Part shown: positions 7,492-16,346 of the stretch, piece by piece
Layout: each line of letters starts with the position of its first letter
How positions within the stretch are numbered: position 1 is the stretch's first letter
Assembly (NCBI GenBank): GCA_017405865.1
Contig: JAFQZN010000036.1
Coordinates: forward strand, 1 to 49,654
DNA from: Oscillospiraceae bacterium
GTDB lineage: Bacteria > Bacillota > Clostridia > Oscillospirales > Oscillospiraceae
Reading direction: 5' to 3'
DNA length: 49,654 bases
Translations under genes and position numbers: made by a program
The notes under the pieces: model-generated
Database searches by the model: none
Seen by the model: the letters and a program-made list of their open reading frames with translations, nothing else
Told to the model about the DNA's origin: nothing

Positions 7492-9297
7492 TCACGCCTG
7501 CATCAGGCTGTCCATTTCGTCGATCAGCTCGCCGAACAGCGCCAGTGCCTCTTCCACGGGCTTCGTGGTGGACATATCAACTCCAGCACCCTTGAGAAGG
7601 TCGATCGGACTCTTGCTGCAGCCGCCGGAGAGGAAGCCGAGATAGTCCTTCACTGCGCTTTCCCCCTCGCGGAGGATTCTGCGCGAGAGTGCGATCGCTG
7701 CGGCGTAGCCGGTCGCATACTGGAAGACGTAGTAGTTATAATAGAAATGCGGAATGCGCATCCACTCCATGTCGATCTCGTCGTCGACCACGATGTCCTC
7801 GCCGTAGTAGAGCTGATTGAGGCGGCGGTATTCCGCGTTCAGCACGTCCGGCGTCAGCGCGGTTCCCTCCTGCGCCATTTTGCCGATGTTCATTTCAAAT
7901 TCGGCGAACATCGTCTGGCGGTACAGGGTCGTGCGGAACTGCTCCATGAAGTAGTTGATCAGGTAGGCGCGCTCTTTTTTGTCCGTCGTTTTGGAGAGCT
8001 GATGCTCCATAAACAGCGCCTCATTGCAGGTCGAGGCGACCTCGGCGACGAAGATCACGTACTCGGCGTCGAGCGGCGCCTGCGTCTTGTTGGAAAGATA
8101 GGAATGCATCGCGTGACCCATCTCATGCGCCAGCGTGAACTGGCTGTCGAGCGTGCCGGTGAAGTTCAGCAGGACGAACGGATGCACCTTTGCGCCCGCG
8201 CTGTATGCGCCGGAGCGCTTGCCGGCGTTTTCGTAGACGTCGATCCAGCGGTTGTCAAAGCCGGACTTCAGCACCCTGCGATAGTCTTCGCCCAAAGGAG
8301 CGAGCGCATCGTAGACGTTCTTCTTTGCCTCGTCGATGCCGACCTTTTTATCAAGCCCCGTGACGAGCGGCGTGTACAGGTCGTACATGTGAAGCTCCTC
8401 AACGCCGAGCAGCTTCTTGCGGAGCTTGACATAGCGGTGCATCTTGTCCATATTCTGATGGACTGCCTCGATCAGGTTTTTATAAACGCTGACGGGAACG
8501 TTCGTTACATCCAGAGACGCCTCCAGAGAGGAATCGTACTTTCTCGCCTGTGCAAAGAACTGCAGCTGCTTGACCTGCGAGGACAGTATGGCGGCAATGG
8601 TATTCTTAAACGCGCCGTAGGTATGGTAAAGATTCTCAAAGGCGCTCTTTCGCAGGGCGCGGTCGGACGATTCCATATAGGAAATATAGGTGCCCTGGGA
8701 GAGCGGATGGCGGTTGCCCTCGCCGTCAATCGCGTCCGGGAAGGTCACGTCCGCGTCGTTGAACATGCCGTAGATCGTATCCGGTGCGTTTGCCATCTCT
8801 CCGGCGGATGCGAGCAGCTTTTCCTCCGCAGGCGTCAGCACGTGGGCGCGGCGGCGGCGGACGTCGTCGAGGAAACGGCGATAAGGCTGCAGCTCCGGGC
8901 AGTCCTCATAGAACTGTTCCATCGTCTCGTCCGAGATCGACATGATCTCCGGCGTGGCGAAGCTCGCCGCCGCTTCCATTTCAACCAGAGCGCTCATCAC
9001 GTTTCCGACCATCGCCTGGTACTTGGAAACGCGGGCGTCCTCATCGCTGCGGCGCATGGCATAGTTGCCCAGAGCGTCCGCCAGCACTGTCAGTTCCTCT
9101 TGCAGCTTCATAAAGCCGAGCAGCTCCTCCGCGCTCTGCGAGAGCTTGCCTGCATACGCCGCAATGCGCGGCAGCAGGCCCTTGGCCTTTTTCAGGTCCT
9201 CCTCCCAAAGCTCGTCGGTAGCGTAAATGTCGTGGATCGCCCACTTGTCCTTTTCATTGATCTCCGAGCGCTCCGGGATTTTTTTCACATCTGCCAT
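7492..9297 (-). CDS. pepF: oligoendopeptidase F (M3B zinc metallopeptidase)
   Basis: Cytosolic zinc peptidase that trims short oligopeptides. The 601 residues match PepF length. The zinc site LAHEMGHAMHSYLS (HExxH) lies near residue 385, and the typical C-terminal segment FYYNYYVFQYATGYAAAIAL follows. The ATG at 9297 has AGGAGG with a 9-nt spacing; an upstream in-frame start at 9354 overlaps the promoter and is rejected. The promoter is TTGAGA-N17-TATTAT. The small gene at 7222 is probably in the same transcript. Confidence 0.95.
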   Translation of the reverse strand: MADVKKIPERSEINEKDKWAIHDIYATDELWEEDLKKAKGLLPRIAAYAGKLSQSAEELLGFMKLQEELTVLADALGNYAMRRSDEDARVSKYQAMVGNVMSALVEMEAAASFATPEIMSISDETMEQFYEDCPELQPYRRFLDDVRRRRAHVLTPAEEKLLASAGEMANAPDTIYGMFNDADVTFPDAIDGEGNRHPLSQGTYISYMESSDRALRKSAFENLYHTYGAFKNTIAAILSSQVKQLQFFAQARKYDSSLEASLDVTNVPVSVYKNLIEAVHQNMDKMHRYVKLRKKLLGVEELHMYDLYTPLVTGLDKKVGIDEAKKNVYDALAPLGEDYRRVLKSGFDNRWIDVYENAGKRSGAYSAGAKVHPFVLLNFTGTLDSQFTLAHEMGHAMHSYLSNKTQAPLDAEYVIFVAEVASTCNEALFMEHQLSKTTDKKERAYLINYFMEQFRTTLYRQTMFAEFEMNIGKMAQEGTALTPDVLNAEYRRLNQLYYGEDIVVDDEIDMEWMRIPHFYYNYYVFQYATGYAAAIALSRRILREGESAVKDYLGFLSGGCSKSPIDLLKGAGVDMSTTKPVEEALALFGELIDEMDSLMQA

Positions 9298-9325
9298 TGG
9301 CAAATACCTCCTGTGCTTTTTTACC

Positions 9326-9354
9326 ATAATATCACAGTATTTTATATTTCTCAA
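9326..9354 (-). promoter_or_regulatory. sigma-A promoter of pepF
   Basis: TTGAGA (9354-9349), 17 nt, TATTAT (9331-9326), about 30 nt upstream of the ATG. Confidence 0.75.
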
Positions 9355-9441
9355 TGAAAAAATAGCAAATGCGTCGCACAGAGGATATTTTTTGTTTTGC
9401 TGTAAATACTACAGACGCAAACAAAATACAGGAGGTCGAAT

Positions 9442-9717
9442 ATGAAACGCTTTATTGTCTACTTTGCGGCACTGGCAGCCGTTGCTGCGCTCTTCACCGG
9501 CTGCGGCGGTATGGATAACGTCTCCGACAACCCCAACGGGATGATCGAAAGCTCGCAGGCAACCGAAAGCTCCTCTCGCGCCACGATGCCGACCGAAACC
9601 ACGCGTCGCAGTGAAAACGGCTCGACGTCCCCCACGGAGGAATCCGGTGCGGACAGCACGGCAGAATCCACGGAAGACGCACCCGCCGCCAGAGGACGCG
9701 GTCCGCGCAGATTCTAA
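9442..9717 (+). CDS. small Ser/Thr/Glu-rich lipoprotein
   Basis: A 91-residue prelipoprotein. It has a signal peptide (residues 1-20) ending in the lipobox LFTG-C with Cys21 as the lipidation site, then a disordered Ser/Thr/Glu/Asp-rich chain and a short basic end (RGRGPRRF). No catalytic domain is visible. It would be exported and anchored to the outer face of the membrane by Lgt. A strong AGGAGG lies 7 nt before the ATG and a bidirectional terminator follows. I saw no clear promoter in the AT-rich 85 nt shared with pepF. Function unknown. Confidence 0.75.
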   Translation: MKRFIVYFAALAAVAALFTGCGGMDNVSDNPNGMIESSQATESSSRATMPTETTRRSENGSTSPTEESGADSTAESTEDAPAARGRGPRRF

Positions 9718-9721
9718 TGAC

Positions 9722-9764
9722 AAAAACAGGAGAAATCCGGCAATTGGGTTTCTCCTGTTTTTTT
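9722..9764. terminator. bidirectional terminator
   Basis: 14-bp stem AAAAACAGGAGAAA and its complement around a 13-nt loop, ending in a T-tract. It lies between the convergent lipoprotein and SPOCS-LysM genes. Confidence 0.88.
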
Positions 9765-9768
9765 CCTG

Positions 9769-11274
9769 TTACATCGGGATCAGCAAGAGCGTTCCGGCAG
9801 GGACGCTACTGCCGTTGAGCTCATTGGCGGCGGCAATCAGCTGCATGCTCGCGCGGCAGCTCTTCGCGATCTCCCAGACGCTCTCTTCCCTGTCTGTCAG
9901 GCGCAGCAGCACAGCTGGACGAGGCTGCCCGGAGGCCTCAAGCGGCGTGATCTCACCGCCGCTCACCGCCCGGAACGTATGCTCGGCAACGCTGTCAACG
10001 CCGACCCTCACCGGTACGCGAAGGGAAATGCCGCCGCTGCCTGCAGAGCAGAACAGCTCCCCGCTGTTCACCTGCGCGACGCTGCAGTGCGCATTTTCTG
10101 CAACCTGCGTCTGCATGCGGACGCTTGGGCGAAGTGTTCTTCCCTGCAGCTTGCCGTCCTCATCGAGGTACAAAACGCTGCACGTGATCGGCAGCTCGAT
10201 CTCCATTTGACCGCCCGTGCGCTGCATCGCCGCCTCGTCAGGAAGGATCCATGCATCCACGATCCGCTGCGCCGTCTGCTCCGTCTCTGCCGTCGCCGTT
10301 TCGCGGAATTCCTGTTGATCGAGGATTCCCGTCATGCTCCATTCTTCCCACGTCGGCAAAAACTCCGCATCCGTGCAGAAGGCGTCCTCGATCACGCTGA
10401 CGTTCTGCACGCGAAATACCGTGCATTGCGCAAGAAGACTTGCGCTGACAAGCAGTCTGCGGGATCCGAACTGACTGTCCGGTTCTGCCTCTGCCCCCGT
10501 CAGCGTCAGCCCGGTTCGCAAATCGCCCTCGTCCATCTCCCGCTCCAGCTCCGCATACTGCGAAAACGGGAGGCTCCAGTCATAGGTGCAGAGCTCCTCA
10601 TCCTCGCCGGCATAGAGGGCGTGAACGGTCAGATTGCCCTTGAAGACCGCCTTGTTGCCGACCATCCGCTGCTCCTCGATTTCCGTGCGGTACAGGCATT
10701 TAAGCAGCCGCACGATCTCCGGCTTTCCGTTCGGCACCTCCAGCACCTCATTGAGCGTAAAGCTCTTCTCCCCCAGCTGCGCAGGCGTCAGCAGCGGCAG
10801 CACGGTGCGTTTGAGCTGCAGATTCGGCGCAGGCTCGCTGACGTCGTAGCAGGTGCAGCTCTTCGGCGCGTAGACGCACATCGTGCAGGAAACGCTGATG
10901 CGCAGCAGTACCTTTCTGGAATTGAGCAGTCTTGCGTCCACTGTGCGCAGATGACAGTTCGTCTGCAGCATGCAGTCGTCCGTCTGCTTCGGAAAGTCCC
11001 GTCTGACTGAAAACGGGATCTCCGCGTCGACCCGCTGCACACTCCCGTCCTCTCCGACAAACAGCGCGCCGGCCTGCACCGTCCCTGAAACCGCCGCGCT
11101 GTCCGCGCCGCATTCCTCCGCACGGATCAGCAGCGTACCGAAGGCGTCCACCACGCGCTCGGCGTCGGGAAAGCTGTCGGGGATGATCACATCCGCAGTC
11201 TGCTCCTGCGAAACCGTATCACACAGGATCTTGCACAGATATTCCAGCTTCTGCTCCTGAAAAACAAGCTCCAT
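9769..11274 (-). CDS. SPOCS (DUF3794) and LysM domain protein, likely spore-associated
   Basis: A 501-residue protein with no obvious signal peptide. It begins with a short helical lead (ELVFQEQKLEYLCK), then SPOCS/DUF3794 beta-sandwich sequence (from about residue 25, repeated near 290-380). It ends in a LysM domain (EESVWEIAKSCRASMQLIAAANEL..) that should bind peptidoglycan. SPOCS-LysM proteins of Clostridia are linked to spore coat or cortex assembly; that role is inferred from the family. The start is the ATG at 11274, 8 nt from AAGGAG; an in-frame GTG 9 nt earlier overlaps the Shine-Dalgarno. With spoIIE it indicates a sporulating lineage. Confidence 0.85.
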   Translation of the reverse strand: MELVFQEQKLEYLCKILCDTVSQEQTADVIIPDSFPDAERVVDAFGTLLIRAEECGADSAAVSGTVQAGALFVGEDGSVQRVDAEIPFSVRRDFPKQTDDCMLQTNCHLRTVDARLLNSRKVLLRISVSCTMCVYAPKSCTCYDVSEPAPNLQLKRTVLPLLTPAQLGEKSFTLNEVLEVPNGKPEIVRLLKCLYRTEIEEQRMVGNKAVFKGNLTVHALYAGEDEELCTYDWSLPFSQYAELEREMDEGDLRTGLTLTGAEAEPDSQFGSRRLLVSASLLAQCTVFRVQNVSVIEDAFCTDAEFLPTWEEWSMTGILDQQEFRETATAETEQTAQRIVDAWILPDEAAMQRTGGQMEIELPITCSVLYLDEDGKLQGRTLRPSVRMQTQVAENAHCSVAQVNSGELFCSAGSGGISLRVPVRVGVDSVAEHTFRAVSGGEITPLEASGQPRPAVLLRLTDREESVWEIAKSCRASMQLIAAANELNGSSVPAGTLLLIPM

Positions 11275-11339
11275 TATCCTCACTCCTTGTTCGTTCTACG
11301 GAATATATACGCGCACTCGGACAACTTTAGCACAGTTTT

Positions 11340-11489
11340 TTAATGCCGCCGCGTACAGAACAGACCGCCGATCAAGAATCCGATGCCGATCAGCGCCATG
11401 GCAAATTCCGAGGTGAACAGCAGAGACAGCAGAAGCCCCGCGCCGCAAGCCATCAGCACAGAACCGATCAGTTCGTTTTTCCTACACAT
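11340..11489 (-). CDS. 49-residue small membrane protein
   Basis: A short reading frame with two hydrophobic stretches (LIGSVLMACGAGLLLSLLF and FAMALIGIGFLIGGLF) between a charged N-terminus (MCRKNE) and a basic end (CTRRH), so probably a two-pass membrane protein. AGGGGGCG lies about 12 nt upstream of the ATG, inside the terminator hairpin that follows rsgA, so its expression may depend on read-through. The next gene starts 66 nt downstream. Function unknown. I am moderately sure it is coding because hydrophobicity and codon use are coherent over its whole length. Confidence 0.5.
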   Translation of the reverse strand: MCRKNELIGSVLMACGAGLLLSLLFTSEFAMALIGIGFLIGGLFCTRRH

Positions 11490-11490
11490 A

Positions 11491-11528
11491 AATAAAATCG
11501 CCCCCTGCAACCGTATGTGCAGGAGGCG
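11491..11528 (-). terminator. terminator after rsgA
   Basis: 11-bp stem (CGCCTCCTGCA with one mismatch) and an 8-nt loop, followed by ATTTTATTT on the minus strand. It overlaps the ribosome-binding site of the 49-residue gene. Confidence 0.75.
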
Positions 11529-11538
11529 GTTTTCATGC

Positions 11539-12426
11539 TTATTTATTCAGCTCCCAGAGCTTCAATTGCTTCGCGCTCTCGTAGAGGCGGACGTAGCTTT
11601 CGTGCCGCGTCGGCTCGATTTTCCCGGCGCGCAGCGCGGCAAGCACCGCGCAGTCCGGCTCTCGGATATGTACGCAGTCGTGGTAGCGGCAGCCGCCGAG
11701 ATACGGGGCAAAATCCGGGAACGCATATTGCAGATTCTCTTTCAGGATCGGCTCCATCCGGTCGGTGTCAAAGGAGGAAAAGCCGGGCGTGTCGATCACG
11801 CAAGTGCCGTCCGGCATGCAGTACAGCTCCACGTGGCGCGTCGTATGGCGGCCTCTGCCGAGCTTATCCGAGACCTCTCCGGTCTTGACGGAGAAATTCG
11901 GATCCATCCTGTTGAGGATGCTGCTCTTTCCGACGCCGGAATTGCCGGTAAAGGCGACCGTCTTTCCGCAGATCGCCTCGTAAAGCGCGTCAACGCCCTC
12001 GCCGGTCTCGGCGCTTGTCGGGAAGACGGCGAAGCCTGCGCGGCGGTAGATGCCGATCAGCGTGTCGGCAGCCTTCAGATCGACCTTGTTGACGCACAGC
12101 AGCACGGGAACGCCCCGGTCGCCCGCGATCGCCGCGACGCGGTCGATCAGGAAGGGGTCCGTGACGGGGTTAGCCTCCGAGGCCAGAATCACCAGCGCGT
12201 CCAAATTGCTCACCGCCGGACGCACGAAGCTGTTGCGGCGCGGCAGAATCTCTTCCACCATGCCCTTGCCTCGTTCCACGGAAACCGTTACTTCATCCCC
12301 GACCAGCGGCGTCACACGTTCCTTGCGGAAAACACCCCTTGCGCGGCATTCGATCCGCTGCCCGTCGGGCAGCTGCACGTAGTAAAAGCCGCTGATCGCT
12401 TTTACGATCCTTCCGTTTTGTTCCAT
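11539..12426 (-). CDS. rsgA: ribosome small-subunit-dependent GTPase A
   Basis: GTPase that checks late 30S maturation. The 295 residues show an N-terminal OB-fold, a circularly permuted G domain (NKVD near 118, then P-loop GNSGVGKSS near 160, then DTPGFSSF) and a C-terminal zinc knuckle (CRYHDC, H, C). It starts 3 nt after the kinase stop with no good Shine-Dalgarno, so it is probably translated by coupling. The kinase-rsgA order is standard in Firmicutes, and kinase phosphorylation of RsgA is known in Bacillus, so the pairing may be functional. Confidence 0.95.
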   Translation of the reverse strand: MEQNGRIVKAISGFYYVQLPDGQRIECRARGVFRKERVTPLVGDEVTVSVERGKGMVEEILPRRNSFVRPAVSNLDALVILASEANPVTDPFLIDRVAAIAGDRGVPVLLCVNKVDLKAADTLIGIYRRAGFAVFPTSAETGEGVDALYEAICGKTVAFTGNSGVGKSSILNRMDPNFSVKTGEVSDKLGRGRHTTRHVELYCMPDGTCVIDTPGFSSFDTDRMEPILKENLQYAFPDFAPYLGGCRYHDCVHIREPDCAVLAALRAGKIEPTRHESYVRLYESAKQLKLWELNK

Positions 12427-12429
12427 AGG

Positions 12430-14490
12430 CTACGGCGCTTGCGTTTCCTCTTCCGTCGGCGCCGCTGTTTCTGTCGGCTCCGTGGGAGGCGGCGCGGTCG
12501 GCTCTGTCTTGCTCGGGTCCTTGCCCTTGGAAATGTCGATTACGATCTGCGTACCTTCCTTCACTTCCGTGTCCGGCACGACGCTCTGGCTGATGACGAA
12601 GCCCAGCGGCACCTCGTCGTCGTAGACCTCGACGATGACGACGGACAGCTTCAGGTCTGCCAATATCTTTTCGGCGTAGTCCCTGCTCTGATTGATTACG
12701 TTCGGGACACGCACCTTCCCGCTGCCCTTGCTGACATACAGGAAGATCTGATCGCCCGGCTCAAGCTGATCGCCGGCTTCGGGATCCGTGCGGTAGACTC
12801 TGTCCTTTTCGTACTCGTCGTTGGTGTCGTACAGCACCTCGATATGAATGCCGATATTCAGCGCATTCAGTCTGGCGCGAGCGTTCGCCTCCGTGTCGCC
12901 CTTGAGGTTTGGCATTTTGTTCTCGCCGAGGCTGACGTAGAGGATGACCTCCTGCCCCTTTTCGAGCTTTTCGTCCGCCTTGGGCTCCGTACGGACGATA
13001 TTGCCCTGCCGGATGTCCTTGCTGCTCTCGTCCTTCATCGTGATCTTCAGGCCGAGGTTGAGATCCTGCAGCGTACTCATGGCGGTGGACTCGGCTACGT
13101 CGATCAGATTCGGCATTTTGATTTCTTCTTTTCCGAGGCTGACGGTCAGCGTGACCTTGCGGCCCCTTCTGACCATATCGCCGGCCCGCGGCGACTGATC
13201 CATGACGTAGCCCTTTTCAAACTCATCGCTGTACGCCTCTTTGACGTCGCGCAGATCGATCTTCAGATCGGGATAGTCGTCCGGATCAATGCTGTCAAGC
13301 GGCATGCCGATGAAATTGTCCACGCGGATCTCTCCGGCTTCCTCTGTACCGACCGTGACATCCTCGGAGCTTCCGCCGCTCGGCAGAAGCACGGCAAGGA
13401 GAATCGCAATCAGGACGATCGCCACCGCGCCGGAAAGGATTGCAATGATCATCGTCTTTTTCTTGCGTTCGGCGGCCTTTTCCGCCTCTCTGCGCGCGCG
13501 CTCGGCGCGGCGCTCCTCCACGGTCTTATTTTCTCCCGTCTTTGCCGATCTTGCCGCCGCATAGCGCTCTGCTTCGGAGCGCGTCATGCCGCCGGAACGG
13601 ACGGCTGCGGGCGTCTTCGGTACGACGGTCGTTGCACCGTCCAGAGACGAAATGAAGGTCATCGACGGATTCTTGCGGAATTCCTCCATATCGTGGAGCA
13701 TATCCGCAGCGGAGGCGTAGCGTTTTTCCAGATCGGGACTCATGGCGCGCATGGTGATGTACTCCAGGCCGAGCGGCACACCGGCGGCAAGCTCGCTCGG
13801 GCGGCGCGCACCGCCGTTGATGTGCTGAATGGCGACCGAAACGGGCGTTTCGCCGTCATAAGGTGTGCGTCCGGTCAGCATTTCATACATGACGACGCCG
13901 AGAGAATACAGGTCGGAGCGATTGTCCACACGAGATCCCTTTGCCTGCTCCGGCGAGATATAATGCACGGAGCCGAGGGCTTCGCGCGTCAGCGTATTCT
14001 TCGCCGAGCCGATGCGGGCGATGCCGAAGTCGGCGACCTTGATGCTGCCGTCCTTCAGGATCATGATATTATGCGGCTTGATATCGCGATGGACGATCCC
14101 CCGGCTGTGCGCGTGATCCAGTGCCTTTGCGATCTGCATGGAGAAATGCAGTGTCTCGCGCCAGTTGAGGTTGCCCTTCTTTTCCAGATACTGCTTGAGG
14201 GATATGCCCTCAATCAGCTCCATGACGATATAATCCGCATTCTCCGAATGAGAAACGTCGTAGACGCTCACGATATTCGGGTGCGACAGCATGGCGACCG
14301 CCTGCGATTCGGCGTGGAATCTGCGGCGGAACTCCTCGTTTCGCGAGAATTCATCCTTCAGTATTTTTACGGCAACGGCACGGTTCAGGCGATGATCCAG
14401 CGCCCGATAGACGACAGCCATGCCACCCGTTCCGATGATCTCCAATATTTCGTAGCGATTGTCCAGCAATCTTCCGATATAGTTTTCCAT
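12430..14490 (-). CDS. prkC: PASTA-domain Ser/Thr protein kinase
   Basis: Membrane kinase that senses muropeptides or lipid II and phosphorylates wall, division and translation proteins. The 686 residues comprise a kinase domain (about 1-270) with GTGGMAVVYR (20-29), Lys42 in VAVKILK, HRDIKPHN (134-141) and DFG (154-156). A Lys/Arg-rich juxtamembrane stretch follows, then one membrane span (about 345-370). Four extracellular PASTA repeats come next, and a Pro/Thr/Glu-rich tail ends the protein. The ATG has GGGAG upstream. It lies between its phosphatase gene and rsgA. All key catalytic residues are present. Confidence 0.95.
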   Translation of the reverse strand: MENYIGRLLDNRYEILEIIGTGGMAVVYRALDHRLNRAVAVKILKDEFSRNEEFRRRFHAESQAVAMLSHPNIVSVYDVSHSENADYIVMELIEGISLKQYLEKKGNLNWRETLHFSMQIAKALDHAHSRGIVHRDIKPHNIMILKDGSIKVADFGIARIGSAKNTLTREALGSVHYISPEQAKGSRVDNRSDLYSLGVVMYEMLTGRTPYDGETPVSVAIQHINGGARRPSELAAGVPLGLEYITMRAMSPDLEKRYASAADMLHDMEEFRKNPSMTFISSLDGATTVVPKTPAAVRSGGMTRSEAERYAAARSAKTGENKTVEERRAERARREAEKAAERKKKTMIIAILSGAVAIVLIAILLAVLLPSGGSSEDVTVGTEEAGEIRVDNFIGMPLDSIDPDDYPDLKIDLRDVKEAYSDEFEKGYVMDQSPRAGDMVRRGRKVTLTVSLGKEEIKMPNLIDVAESTAMSTLQDLNLGLKITMKDESSKDIRQGNIVRTEPKADEKLEKGQEVILYVSLGENKMPNLKGDTEANARARLNALNIGIHIEVLYDTNDEYEKDRVYRTDPEAGDQLEPGDQIFLYVSKGSGKVRVPNVINQSRDYAEKILADLKLSVVIVEVYDDEVPLGFVISQSVVPDTEVKEGTQIVIDISKGKDPSKTEPTAPPPTEPTETAAPTEEETQAP

Positions 14491-14561
14491 GGCAACTCCC
14501 TACTCCGCGTTTGCGGCTCGACTTACCCGACGAGCGGATGCCGAGGCGTTTTTTTCTCTTT

Positions 14562-15296
14562 TCATGTCAGGTTGATCAGTACCGCCGTGACGTTGTCCGG
14601 CGCACCGCGATCCTTCGCGATCTCCAGAAGCCGCTGGCAGCAGTCGTCCAGCTTTGCGCCGTGGGCGACCTCAAACAGCATTTCCTCATCCGCCATCAGA
14701 TTGGACAGGCCGTCCGAGCAGAGCAGCAGGCAGTCTCCCCGCCCCGCCTTGACGCGGAAGACGTCCGCCTCAACCGTGGGAGCCGTTCCGACTGCGCGCG
14801 TGATTACGTTCTTACTGGGATGGTTCTTTGCCTCCTCCGGCGTCAACTCGCCGCGCCGCACCATCATCTCAACGACGCTGTGATCCGTCGTGACGCACTT
14901 GACGCCGTCGGTGCTGAAGTGATAGGCTCTGCTGTCGCCGACGTTGATCACGAGGATCGCCCTCGGGTAGATCAGACAGGCAACCAGCGTCGTTCCCATG
15001 CCGGAGAATTCCTCACTGATCAGAGAATGCTCATAAACGGTGATATTCGCAAGCTTCACCGCGTTATACAGGACACGTTCGGCCTCCTCCGGCGTTTTCT
15101 CCGGCGAGAAGCTGCGCTTGACCTCTTCCGTAAAGACGTCCGTTGCAAGGCGGCTGGCAACGTTGCCGGATTTTGCGCCGCCCATGCCGTCGCACACGAC
15201 CGCCAGAAGGCACTCTTCGCCCAGACGCTCGGTATGGAAGGCGTCTTGATTCTGTTTTCTGACCATTCCCGGATCTGTCAGTCCCCATACGTTCAT
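14562..15296 (-). CDS. prpC: PP2C-type protein phosphatase (Stp/PrpC)
   Basis: Metal-dependent Ser/Thr phosphatase that reverses the neighbouring kinase. The 244 residues have the PP2C metal motifs VCDGMGGAKSGN (about 34-45), INVGDSRAYHF, LCSDGLSNL and PDNVTAVLI near the end. The ATG follows GGAGTGAAGCCCT, located in the tail of rlmN. The 71 nt between its stop and the kinase start hold nothing clear. Opposing kinase and phosphatase activities from one mRNA are the usual Firmicutes arrangement. Confidence 0.95.
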   Translation of the reverse strand: MNVWGLTDPGMVRKQNQDAFHTERLGEECLLAVVCDGMGGAKSGNVASRLATDVFTEEVKRSFSPEKTPEEAERVLYNAVKLANITVYEHSLISEEFSGMGTTLVACLIYPRAILVINVGDSRAYHFSTDGVKCVTTDHSVVEMMVRRGELTPEEAKNHPSKNVITRAVGTAPTVEADVFRVKAGRGDCLLLCSDGLSNLMADEEMLFEVAHGAKLDDCCQRLLEIAKDRGAPDNVTAVLINLT

Positions 15297-15302
15297 AGGG
15301 CT

Positions 15303-16346
15303 TCACTCCTTTCCCGGTGTTCTCTCCTGTTCATATTTTCTTCGCAGCTGACCGCACGAGGCGTTGATATCGCTGCCCAGAGTTCTTCTTACCGTTGCCG
15401 GAATGCCGTTTTCCTCCAGCGTACGCTGAAATGCACGGACGGTTTCCGGCTCGCTCGGCTTGAGCGGACTTTCCGCCACGTCGTTGAGCGGAATCAGATT
15501 CACGTGCGCCACAATGCCGCGCAGCTTTCGTACCAAAGTCTGCGCTGTTTCCGGCGTATCGTTCACGCCGCGAATCATGGCGTATTCAAAGGATATTCTT
15601 CTGCCGGTCTTTTCAAAATAGCGTCTGCAGGCGTTAAGAAGCGTGTCGACGTTGTACCTGCGGTTGATCGGCATAATCTGCGAGCGTATCTCGTCCGTCG
15701 GCGCGTGAAGAGAAACGGATAAAGTCAGCTGCAGGTTTTCTTCCGCCAGACGGTCGATCTTGTCGACGAGGCCGCAGGTCGACAGACTGATATGCCTCAT
15801 GCCGATGTTCATGCCCTCGGGCGAATTCACAAGCTCCAGAAAGCGAAGCACGGTGTCATAATTATCCAGCGGCTCGCCGATGCCCATCAAAACGATGTTC
15901 GAGATCGGCAGTCCGGAATCGAGCTGCGTAAAGAGGACCTGATCGAGCATTTCGGACGGGGTCAGGCGGCGCACCAGCCCGCCGAGGGTGGAGGCGCAGA
16001 AGGCGCAGCCCATCGGGCAGCCGACCTCCGAGGAAATGCAGACCGTGTTGCCGTGATGATACTGCATCAGAACGCTTTCCACGCAGTTGCCATCCTTTAG
16101 CCGCCACAGATACTTGATCGTTCCGTCCTTTTTTGAACGCAGGCAGCGAACGACCGTCGGAGAATTCAGTTCATACTGCCCCGCCAGCTTTTCGCGCAGT
16201 GCCTTGGACAGATTCGTCATTTCGTCGAAGCTCCGCGCGCCGCGATGCAGCCACGAATAGACCTGTCCTGCACGAAACCTCGGCTCGCCGAGCGCCAGGA
16301 AGTCCTCCGTCAGCTCGGCAAGGGTCATGGATTTGATGTCCTTCAA
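15303..16346 (-). CDS. rlmN: dual-specificity 23S rRNA/tRNA m2A methyltransferase (radical SAM)
   Basis: Methylates A2503 of 23S rRNA and A37 of some tRNAs using radical SAM chemistry. The 347 residues contain the Fe-S motif CPMGCAFC (about 109-116) and the C-terminal catalytic Cys in NASCGQLRRKY (the methyl-carrying Cys). The start is a TTG preceded by AGGAGGAACGC and overlapping the rsmB stop as TTGA. An ATG six codons in is possible, but its Shine-Dalgarno is poor. It belongs to the long minus-strand operon. Confidence 0.96.
   Translation of the reverse strand: MKDIKSMTLAELTEDFLALGEPRFRAGQVYSWLHRGARSFDEMTNLSKALREKLAGQYELNSPTVVRCLRSKKDGTIKYLWRLKDGNCVESVLMQYHHGNTVCISSEVGCPMGCAFCASTLGGLVRRLTPSEMLDQVLFTQLDSGLPISNIVLMGIGEPLDNYDTVLRFLELVNSPEGMNIGMRHISLSTCGLVDKIDRLAEENLQLTLSVSLHAPTDEIRSQIMPINRRYNVDTLLNACRRYFEKTGRRISFEYAMIRGVNDTPETAQTLVRKLRGIVAHVNLIPLNDVAESPLKPSEPETVRAFQRTLEENGIPATVRRTLGSDINASCGQLRRKYEQERTPGKE

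Noticed and set aside
7459-9357. A 632-codon plus-strand open frame opposite pepF
   Set aside because: It covers pepF almost exactly in antisense; the peptide shows His/Arg/Leu-rich shadow composition.
11383-14883. A 1166-codon plus-strand open frame opposite rsgA and the PASTA kinase gene
   Set aside because: It is antisense to well-conserved genes and has no family features or ribosome site. Long open antisense frames are expected from GC-rich third positions.
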